Shown piece by piece: positions 1 through 6,581 of a stretch of 64,000 nt of DNA; within the stretch, counting starts at the first letter, position 1, and every line of letters starts with the position of its first letter. Source of the stretch: Streptomyces cynarae (GTDB taxonomy: Bacteria; Actinomycetota; Actinomycetes; Streptomycetales; Streptomycetaceae); the NCBI RefSeq assembly GCF_025642135.1, contig NZ_CP106793.1, positions 7,532,001 through 7,596,000 of the forward strand. The letters run 5' to 3'. A program made the translations under genes and the position numbers. The notes below the pieces were generated by a model. That model saw only the letters and a list, made by a program, of their open reading frames with translations, ran no database searches and was not told the DNA's origin.

Positions 1-1251
1 AAGGCCCGCACCGGCACCGACGCCCGCAAGGGCGAGGGCTTCTTCGACCAGCTCAAGGCCGACGTGAAGTCCGGCGAGCTGCCGCAGATATCCTGGATCG
101 TCGCCCCCGAGGCCTTCACGGAGCACCCCAACTGGCCCGCCAACTACGGCGCCTGGTACATCTCACAGGTCCTCGACGCGCTCACCTCCGACCCGGCGGT
201 GTGGGCGAAGACGGCCCTGTTCATCACCTACGACGAGAACGACGGCTTCTTCGACCACCTGATACCCCCCATCCCGCCCGCCTCCGCCGCGCAGGGCAGG
301 TCCACCGTCGACGTGGGACCGGACCTCTTCAAGGGCGACGGCGGCCACGTCGCCGGCGCCTACGGGCTCGGGCAGCGCGTGCCGATGCTGGTCGTCTCCC
401 CGTGGAGCAAGGGCGGCTACGTCTGCTCCGAGACGCTCGACCACACCTCCGTCATCCGGTTCATGGAGCGCCGCTTCGGTGTGCACGAGCCGAACATCTC
501 GCCCTGGCGGCGCGCCATATCCGGCGACCTGACCTCCGCCTTCGACTTCTCCCGCAAGGACACCGAGCCGGTAGCGCTGCCGTCCACCGACGGCTACCAG
601 CCGCCGGACCGGGACCGCCACCCCGACTATGTGCCGACCCCGCCCGCCGACGGAACCCTGCCCAAGCAGGAGCGCGGCCTGCGACCCACCCGCCCGCTGA
701 AGTACGCGCCGTCCGTGGACGGTTCGGCGGACACCGCGGCCGGGACGTTCACCCTGACCTTCGCCTCCGGCGCGCACGCCGGTGCCGCCTTCCTGGTCAC
801 CTCCGGCAACCGCACCGACGGCCCCTGGAACTACACCACCGAGGCCGGCACGTCGGTCTCGGACACCTGGAACTCGGCGTACTCCGGCGGTTCCTACGAT
901 CTGACCGTGCACGGCCCGAACGGCTCCCTGCGCGTCTTCGAGGGCCATGGCAAGGCCGCCGGTCCCGAGGTCACCGCCCGGCACACCGGTGACGACCTCG
1001 CGCTGACGTTCACCAACAAGGGTTCCGGCACGGTGAAGTTGAAGGTCACGAGCGGCTACGGCGGCCGCCCGCAGACGGTCACGGTGCGCCCCGGTGCCAC
1101 GGTGAAGCACACCGTCGACCTCGGGTCGAGCAGGCGCTGGTACGACCTCACCGTCACCTCCGACGCCGACCCGTCCTTCCTGCGCCGCTTCGCCGGGCAC
1201 GTGGAGAACGGGCGGCCGGGTGTGAGCGACCCCGCGATCGTGACGGAATGA
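1..1251 (+). CDS. phosphocholine-specific phospholipase C, 3' part
   Basis: The frame is open from base 1, so the gene begins before the window; 416 codons remain. The first ~170 residues belong to the phosphoesterase family (bacterial phospholipase C/acid phosphatase), with the metal-site motif YDENDGFFDH near residues 77-86. Two beta-rich repeats follow at about residues 235-320 and 325-410, matching the paired C-terminal domains of non-haemolytic phospholipase C. Such enzymes are normally secreted through the Tat system and cleave phosphatidylcholine or sphingomyelin to the phosphorylated head group; the signal peptide would lie outside the window. No terminator is evident before the next gene 53 bp downstream. 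Confidence 0.9.
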   Translation, partial: KARTGTDARKGEGFFDQLKADVKSGELPQISWIVAPEAFTEHPNWPANYGAWYISQVLDALTSDPAVWAKTALFITYDENDGFFDHLIPPIPPASAAQGRSTVDVGPDLFKGDGGHVAGAYGLGQRVPMLVVSPWSKGGYVCSETLDHTSVIRFMERRFGVHEPNISPWRRAISGDLTSAFDFSRKDTEPVALPSTDGYQPPDRDRHPDYVPTPPADGTLPKQERGLRPTRPLKYAPSVDGSADTAAGTFTLTFASGAHAGAAFLVTSGNRTDGPWNYTTEAGTSVSDTWNSAYSGGSYDLTVHGPNGSLRVFEGHGKAAGPEVTARHTGDDLALTFTNKGSGTVKLKVTSGYGGRPQTVTVRPGATVKHTVDLGSSRRWYDLTVTSDADPSFLRRFAGHVENGRPGVSDPAIVTE

Positions 1252-1304
1252 CGGGAGGATCCGGTGTCCGTGGTTTTCCGGCCGGCTCGCGGTAGTGTGC
1301 CCCG

Positions 1305-2276
1305 GTGACCACGCATTCGAACACGCCTGCAGGCTGGTACCCCGATCCCCACGGCGCACCGCACACGCTGCGCTACTGGGACGGCTCGCAGTGGACGCAG
1401 CACACCCACGCCGAGCAGCAGGCACAGGCCGCGCAGCAGGCGCCGCAGCAGGTGCCCGCGCAGCAGGCGCAGGGTCCGCAGGGATACGGCCAGCAGCCTT
1501 ACGGTCAGCAGCCCCGTGGTCAGCAGCCCCATGGTCAGCAGCCCTATGGCCAGCAGCCTTACGGTCAGCAGCCCCATGGTCAGCAGCCCTACGGTCACCA
1601 GGCCGCGGCCCACGATCAGCGCGTCCAGCACCAGGTGCAGCAGCAGGCCGGGGTCGCGCCGAGCGGCCCCGGCGGCGGCACGCTGTTCACCGAACCGGTG
1701 CTGGTCGTGAACCAGAAGGCCAAGCTGATCGAGCTGACGAACGAGTACAGCGTCTTCGACCAGAACGGCAACCAGATCGGATCGGTCACGGAGGTCGGGC
1801 AGAGCGCGCTGAAGAAGGCGGTGCGCTTCGTCTCCAGTCTCGACCAGTTCATGACCCACAAGCTGGAGATCCGCGACAGCTACGGGCAGCCGCAGCTGGT
1901 GCTGACCCGGCCCGCGAAGGTCTTCAAGTCGCGGGTGGTGGTGGAGCGCCCGGACGGTCAGGTCGTGGGCGAGATCGTCCAGCAGAACATGATCGGGAAG
2001 ATCCACTTCGCGATGAACGCGGACGGCCGGCAGGTCGGCGCGATCAAGGCGGAGAACTGGCGCGCCTGGAACTTCGCGATCGTCGACCACGCCGAGAACG
2101 AGGTCGCCCGGATCACCAAGACCTGGGAGGGCCTGGCGAAGACCATGTTCACGACCGCGGACAACTACGTCCTGCAGATCCACTACCAACTGCCCGAGCC
2201 GCTGCTGAGCCTGGTGGTGGCGACCGCACTGACCGTGGACACGGCGCTGAAGCAGGACTCCCGCGGTCTCGGCTGA
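1305..2276 (+). CDS. DUF2510 and phospholipid scramblase-like protein
   Basis: A 323-residue protein starting at GTG. Residues ~8-40 (PAGWYPDPHG, then YWDGSQWTQH) form a DUF2510 domain. Residues ~45-120 are a low-complexity Gln/Gly/Pro/Tyr linker made of repeats such as YGQQPHGQQ; the DNA at 1483-1605 is correspondingly repetitive. From ~128 to the end is a scramblase/LURP-one-type beta-barrel domain (begins LFTEPVLVVNQKAKL). Eukaryotic relatives bind or flip phospholipids; the role of the bacterial proteins is not established. The last ~20 residues are hydrophobic, as in scramblases. The gene follows a phospholipase gene, which may be chance. Confidence 0.85.
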   Translation: MTTHSNTPAGWYPDPHGAPHTLRYWDGSQWTQHTHAEQQAQAAQQAPQQVPAQQAQGPQGYGQQPYGQQPRGQQPHGQQPYGQQPYGQQPHGQQPYGHQAAAHDQRVQHQVQQQAGVAPSGPGGGTLFTEPVLVVNQKAKLIELTNEYSVFDQNGNQIGSVTEVGQSALKKAVRFVSSLDQFMTHKLEIRDSYGQPQLVLTRPAKVFKSRVVVERPDGQVVGEIVQQNMIGKIHFAMNADGRQVGAIKAENWRAWNFAIVDHAENEVARITKTWEGLAKTMFTTADNYVLQIHYQLPEPLLSLVVATALTVDTALKQDSRGLG

Positions 2277-2302
2277 GCCGCGGGAGAGAAGACGGAAAAC
2301 GG

Positions 2303-2337
2303 CGGTGGCCGGCACGTACGTACAGTGCCGGCCACCG
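2303..2337. terminator. bidirectional terminator hairpin
   Basis: A perfect 13-bp inverted repeat (2303-2315 with 2325-2337, 9-nt loop) lies between convergent genes ending at 2276 and 2344. There is no U-run, as is common for Streptomyces terminators. Confidence 0.75.
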
Positions 2338-2343
2338 GCGTGT

Positions 2344-3291
2344 TCACAGGGTGGTCAGGTGCTCCGGCGCGGCCGGCCGCTGAGCGGGCAAGGACGGCTC
2401 GAAGGGGGCCGGCCCGGGCTCCAGAGCCAGCACCGCGGCGACCGGGTGGTCGTCGTCGACCGGGGCGAGGGCAGCGGGGCCGGACCGCGCCAGCGTCACC
2501 ACGCCCCAGGACGCCAGGCCCGCGCCCGCCGCCGCGAGGAGCAGACCTGCCGCGCCGCCCTGGAGGCGTTCGCCCAGCAGACTGAGACCGATGACCGCCG
2601 CCGCGACCGGGTTGGCGAGGGTGACGAGCGCGAGCGGAGCGCCGAGGCCGTCCCGGTACGCGGTCTGCGACAGCAGCAGACCGGCCGTCGCGAACAGCGC
2701 CACCAGCAGCGCCACCACGACGACGTGCGCGCTCAGCGGCGCTTCGGAGCGGTCCGTCGCCGCCACCGTCACGGTCTGGGTGAGCGCCGAGGCGACACCG
2801 GACGCGAAGCCCGAAGCGGTCGCGTGCCGAAGCCCGGGGCGGGCGCCCGGCCGGGAGAGCACGCCGATCACGGCGGTGGTCGCCCCGGCCACCGCCAGCG
2901 CCTCGGGCAGGCTCAGCACCTCGTCCGGCTCCGGCCCGGACGCCGTCACCAGCAGCGCTGCCAGACCGAGCAGCGTCAGGGCCGTGCCCCGCCACTCCAC
3001 CGCGCGGACCCGGCGCCCCGCCGCCCGCGCCCCCAGCGGCACCGCGGCCACCAGGGTGAGCGCGCCGAGCGGCTGCACCAGCGTCAGCGGACCGAACTTG
3101 AGAGCGGCGACGTGCAGCAGCGCGGCGGAGGCGTTCAGTGCGACCGACCACCACCAGGCGCCGCACGCCAGCAGCCGGACCACACCCGTCCCGCTCTCCC
3201 GGGCGGCGAGTCGCTCCTGAGCCACGGCGGCCGCCGCGTACGCGACCGCGGAGAACAGGGACAGGACGATCGCGAGGACGGCGGCGCTCAT
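2344..3291 (-). CDS. EamA/DMT-family membrane transporter
   Basis: A 315-residue integral membrane protein with about nine to ten hydrophobic helices. The start MSAAVLAIVLSLFSAVAYAA fits the drug/metabolite transporter fold: two related halves, small-residue-rich helices and a Pro-rich cytosolic tail from ~280. The substrate cannot be read from sequence. The ATG at 3291 overlaps the stop of the upstream PAP2 gene by 3 bases (ATGA arrangement), so the two are probably translationally coupled. The open frame continues upstream of 3291, but that part only shadows the PAP2 gene. Confidence 0.8.
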   Translation of the reverse strand: MSAAVLAIVLSLFSAVAYAAAAVAQERLAARESGTGVVRLLACGAWWWSVALNASAALLHVAALKFGPLTLVQPLGALTLVAAVPLGARAAGRRVRAVEWRGTALTLLGLAALLVTASGPEPDEVLSLPEALAVAGATTAVIGVLSRPGARPGLRHATASGFASGVASALTQTVTVAATDRSEAPLSAHVVVVALLVALFATAGLLLSQTAYRDGLGAPLALVTLANPVAAAVIGLSLLGERLQGGAAGLLLAAAGAGLASWGVVTLARSGPAALAPVDDDHPVAAVLALEPGPAPFEPSLPAQRPAAPEHLTTL

Positions 3292-4115
3292 CGCCCGGCC
3301 CCCACCAGGCCGTGGCCGTCGGCGGTCCTGGCCTCCGCGGACCTCGCCGACGGCACCGCGCGCCGCACCGCCGGGGCGATTCGCTGCGGCTTCGCCGACG
3401 GGCTCGGGACCACGGCCAGAGCGATGCCCAGCAGGACCGTCGCCACGACCGCGTCGAGCCAGTAGTGGTTCGCCGTACCGACGATCACGAGCAGCGTCAC
3501 CAGCGGATGCAGCAGCCACAGCCACCGCCACCGGGACCGGGTCGCCGCGATCAGGCCGACCGCGACCATCAGCGCCCAGCCGAAGTGCAGCGAGGGCATG
3601 GCGGCGAACTGGTTCGCCATCGAGTCGGTCGCGGGCTCGGCCCCGTACACCGTCGGCCCGTACAGCTGCCCGGTGTCCACCAGGTGCGCCATGTGGAGCA
3701 TTCGCGGCGGGGCGAGCGGAAACGTGAGGTGCAGCGCCAGCGCCGCGCCGGTGACCAGAGCGAGGATCCGGCGGGCCCACAGGTAGTGGTCCGGCCGCCG
3801 CAGGTACAGCCACACCAGGAACGCCGCGGTGGCCGTGAAGTGCACGGCCACGTAGTAGAGGTTCGCGGTGCGGACGAGGGTGTCGCCGTGCAGCAGTGCG
3901 GACTGCACGGCGCCCTCGCCGGGCAGCCGCAGCGCGCGCTCCCAGTCCCAGACGCGGTGCGCGTTGTGGAACGCCTCCGCGGTGTGGCCGTTCGCGAGCT
4001 GCCGGCCGAACTTGTAGACCAGGAAGAGCCCGGCGACGAGAAGGAGCTCGCGGACGAGGGGCGGCCGGTGTATCGCGGCTGCCCCTTCCCCTTCGGGCTC
4101 GGTGCGGGAATCCAT
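3288..4115 (-). CDS. PAP2-superfamily membrane phosphatase (AUR1-like)
   Basis: A 275-residue membrane protein with around six hydrophobic segments. PAP2 motifs are visible: MPSLHFGW at residues 173-180 and ANHYWLDAV near 215-223, which hold the two catalytic histidines and the Asp. This spacing matches the Aur1/inositol phosphorylceramide synthase-like branch, which acts on lipid or isoprenoid phosphates at the membrane. The substrate is unknown. The ATG at 4115 has a strong purine-rich site (AAGGGGGGCGGGG) just before it; a longer frame begins at 4205 but lacks such a site. It is coupled to the EamA gene and divergent from a TetR gene with operators between, so TetR control is inferred. Confidence 0.85.
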   Translation of the reverse strand: MDSRTEPEGEGAAAIHRPPLVRELLLVAGLFLVYKFGRQLANGHTAEAFHNAHRVWDWERALRLPGEGAVQSALLHGDTLVRTANLYYVAVHFTATAAFLVWLYLRRPDHYLWARRILALVTGAALALHLTFPLAPPRMLHMAHLVDTGQLYGPTVYGAEPATDSMANQFAAMPSLHFGWALMVAVGLIAATRSRWRWLWLLHPLVTLLVIVGTANHYWLDAVVATVLLGIALAVVPSPSAKPQRIAPAVRRAVPSARSAEARTADGHGLVGAGR

Positions 4116-4171
4116 CCCCGCCCCCCTTTGCTGACAGTACGTGTGGGGTGGTGTGTGGTGAGCCCAGGAGG

Positions 4172-4198
4172 GGACCCACTCGACAGAGGAGTGGGTCC
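4172..4198. promoter_or_regulatory. leader hairpin upstream of the PAP2 gene
   Basis: A perfect 10-bp inverted repeat (4172-4181 with 4189-4198, 7-nt loop) lies 57-83 bases before the PAP2 start. It sits between the operator cluster and the gene, so it could fold in the mRNA leader or be another protein site. Confidence 0.5.
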
Positions 4199-4212
4199 TG
4201 TCCAAGGCTCAT

Positions 4213-4274
4213 CGATACGCCAGTGTACCGATACGCTCGCGTACCGGTACACTGGCGTCTCGATACACTGGTGT
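4213..4274. promoter_or_regulatory. clustered operator repeats for the divergent TetR regulator
   Basis: Repeated half-sites of the form GATACnnnnnGTACC occupy the PAP2/TetR intergenic region. There are forward copies at 4214-4229 and 4230-4245 and a variant at 4262-4274. ACGCCAGTGTACCG (4217-4230) pairs exactly as an inverted repeat with CGGTACACTGGCGT (4245-4258). A dense array midway between divergent genes is the usual arrangement for TetR autoregulation and control of the neighbour. Confidence 0.75.
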
Positions 4275-4318
4275 GAAGCGGCCCACGCGGCCGGCACCAC
4301 GACCGAGGAGCAGAAGCC

Positions 4319-4933
4319 ATGACGTCGCAGGCAGCGGAGGTACCGCAGTCGGCGGCCGCCTCGCGCCGCTCCAAGCTCACGCCGGAGCGCGAGCAGGAGT
4401 TCTTCGACGCCGTGCTGGAGCAGATCCGCGAATGCGGCTACGACGCGGTCACCATGGAGGGCGTCGCGGCCGTCACCCGATGCAGCAAGTCGACGCTGTA
4501 CCGGCAGTGGAAGACGAAGCCGCAGTTCGTGGCCGCCGCCCTGAGGGCCAGTCGCTGCCCGCGGTTCGCGGGCGTCGACACCGGTTCGCTCGCCGGGGAC
4601 CTGCGCGCAGTGGCGCGGGCCGCGGCCGAGTGGTCGCGCCGGGACACCAAGCTCCACCAGGCCCTCGGCCACGCCGCGATGCAGGACCCGGAGCTCGCGC
4701 GGGCGCTGCGCGAAGCACTGGTCGAGCCCGAGGTCAGGGCGTTGCAGGAGATCGTCCGGCGTGGTGTGGAGCGCGAGGAGGTGCCCGCCGGCCATCCGGC
4801 GCTGGAGTACGTCCCCGCACAAGTGCTGGGCGTGCTGCGGGTCCGCCCCCTCCTGGAGGGGGAGTACGCGGACGAGGAGTACCTCACGCGCTTCGTCGAG
4901 GCCGTGGTGCTCCCGTCGCTGGGACTCACCTGA
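4319..4933 (+). CDS. TetR/AcrR-family transcriptional regulator
   Basis: A 204-residue regulator. Residues ~22-68 form the TetR helix-turn-helix (YDAVTMEGVAAVTRCSKSTLYRQW), and the rest is the ligand-binding helical domain (TetR_C-like). The ATG follows GAGGAGCAGAAGCC. It is transcribed away from the PAP2-EamA pair, with an inverted and direct repeat cluster between them, so it probably represses itself and that pair. The ligand is unknown. Confidence 0.88.
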   Translation: MTSQAAEVPQSAAASRRSKLTPEREQEFFDAVLEQIRECGYDAVTMEGVAAVTRCSKSTLYRQWKTKPQFVAAALRASRCPRFAGVDTGSLAGDLRAVARAAAEWSRRDTKLHQALGHAAMQDPELARALREALVEPEVRALQEIVRRGVEREEVPAGHPALEYVPAQVLGVLRVRPLLEGEYADEEYLTRFVEAVVLPSLGLT

Positions 4934-5013
4934 GGACCGGGTCGCCGTCCGTGGGATGACCGGACGTCGGCCCGACCGCGCCGCACCGTGGGGACGGGGG
5001 CGGCGCGCATCCC

Positions 5014-5060
5014 CGGCCGGGCGGGGCTCCTCCAGAGCGGAGGGGAGCCCCGCCCGGCCG
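5014..5060. terminator. bidirectional terminator hairpin
   Basis: A perfect 17-bp GC-rich inverted repeat (5014-5030 with 5044-5060, 13-nt loop) lies between the convergent TetR and DUF2510 genes. It is the strongest stem in this part of the window. Confidence 0.8.
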
Positions 5061-5108
5061 CATCGCATCGGCCGGGGCGGCAAGAGTGTTTCGTCTTCGG
5101 ACGGACCC

Positions 5109-6158
5109 CTAGACCTTCTGTCCGGTGCCGCCCGCCGACGACTCCTTGATGCCCTTGGTGATCTGGTCCAGGACGGACGGCTTGGGCCCGCCGGACCCGG
5201 CGTCGAGGCCGAAGCGTACGACGACGAGCTGCCGGGAGTCTGCGGGCGACGGGAAGACCAGCGACTCGACATAGCCGTCCGTGCCCTTAGCCGTGACCGC
5301 CTTCCAGCGGACCATGTAGCCGTTCTGCCCGGCCACGGTCACCGCCTCCGAGGCCAGCACCTGGTGCGAGGTGATCCCGCCGTAGGACGTGCCGCCGTAG
5401 GACTCCTCGGCGTTCTTGGCGATGTCCTGCTGGGCCGCCGCCCGAGCGGTCGTGGCCGTCAGCCCCTGCTGCTCGGCGGAGGCCGAGTAGGCCCCGCCGG
5501 TGTTGCAGGTCTTCGAGGCGTCACCGGGGCACTTGTAGGTGTCGTTCGACTGGACGGCCGCCCCGCCCTCGACGGTCTGGCCGGTCCACCCGGCGGGCAC
5601 CGGGATGCTGATGCCGTTGAACGGGTCGGCGGCGTACCCGTCCTCGGTCCCCGGCTGCCCGGACCGACCGGGCGCGGGCGTCTGACCGCCCGAACCCCCG
5701 GAACCACCGCCGAAGGGCCCGCCCTGCCCCCCGAACGGATCGCCCTGACCACCTTGGCCGCCCTGACCGCCCTGGCCTTCTTGGCCACCGAAGCCGCCCG
5801 GGCCGCCCGGACCCTGAGCACCCGCGGAGCGGCCGCTCGCGCCGTCCTGCGCCGTGAGCGCGTAGACACCGCCGCCTATGCCCGCCAGCACCACGATCGC
5901 CGCCGCCACGGCTATCCCGGTCCGCACACCGTGCCGCGCCCGAGCGGGCGCGGCACCGGGGTAGGGGGCGGCGGCGAACGGCTCGCCCGGATACGCGCCG
6001 GCGACCGGCGGCTGCTCCGGAGGACCCCACGAGGCGCCCGCGTCCACGGGGCGGACCCGGTCCGTCCACGCCTTGCCGTCCCACCACCGCTCGGTGGCGG
6101 GCCCGTCACTTGTCTGCCCCGGGTCGGGGTACCACCCGGGAGGAGTCACCTGCGTCAT
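5109..6158 (-). CDS. DUF2510 domain membrane-anchored protein
   Basis: A 349-residue protein. Residues ~5-40 (PPGWYPDPGQ, then WWDGKAWTDRV) are a DUF2510 domain. A Pro/Ala-rich linker, one transmembrane helix near 95-115 (GIAVAAAIVVLAGIGGGVYA) and a Gly/Gln-rich linker follow. The C-terminal ~170 residues form a probably extracytoplasmic domain with Cys pairs (YKCPGDASKTCNTGG). I do not recognise a catalytic motif. The start at 6158 (MTQVTPPGWYPDPG) was chosen because it begins right before DUF2510; the upstream open frame has no domain. Function unknown. Confidence 0.75.
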   Translation of the reverse strand: MTQVTPPGWYPDPGQTSDGPATERWWDGKAWTDRVRPVDAGASWGPPEQPPVAGAYPGEPFAAAPYPGAAPARARHGVRTGIAVAAAIVVLAGIGGGVYALTAQDGASGRSAGAQGPGGPGGFGGQEGQGGQGGQGGQGDPFGGQGGPFGGGSGGSGGQTPAPGRSGQPGTEDGYAADPFNGISIPVPAGWTGQTVEGGAAVQSNDTYKCPGDASKTCNTGGAYSASAEQQGLTATTARAAAQQDIAKNAEESYGGTSYGGITSHQVLASEAVTVAGQNGYMVRWKAVTAKGTDGYVESLVFPSPADSRQLVVVRFGLDAGSGGPKPSVLDQITKGIKESSAGGTGQKV

Positions 6159-6581
6159 GCCCCCACGGTATGAGGCGGGAGTGAAAGGCAGATGAGAGCG
6201 CCCGACCTGGGCACCCGGCCCACGGTGAGTCGACTGCCCGACTGCCCGACTGCCCGACGACTGCCGATCGGCCCGGCCGGCCCGCGGCGCCGCGGGTCCG
6301 TCGTGCCGGACTCGGAGCTGCCGCACGGCACCACGTACACGCCGGAACCAGGCCGTCGCCGCGAGGGTGGAGATTGCACTTGAGGGAGAATGCGCTTGCT
6401 CCGCACGGACTTTGACGTCCTATTACCCGCGCCGCGGCTGGTCGGCGCCGGATCGCGTCGCCCCGGGGTGCCTCGCGTCACCCGTCACGGCAACAGGTGC
6501 CCCGACGTCCCTCCACCGGGGCACGGGGACGGCTAGGCTCGATGTCCGTACGTCGTTTGGGCGACCTGGGGAGGTACCGGG
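6159..6581. other. 423-bp divergent intergenic region
   Basis: This separates the divergent DUF2510 and LAL-like genes, so it should hold both promoters. Three perfect tandem copies of GACTGCCC occupy 6232-6255. A less GC-rich patch at 6365-6430 is a plausible promoter area for the plus-strand gene, but I cannot fix -10/-35 boxes. No RNA gene or small ORF is supported. Confidence 0.5.
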
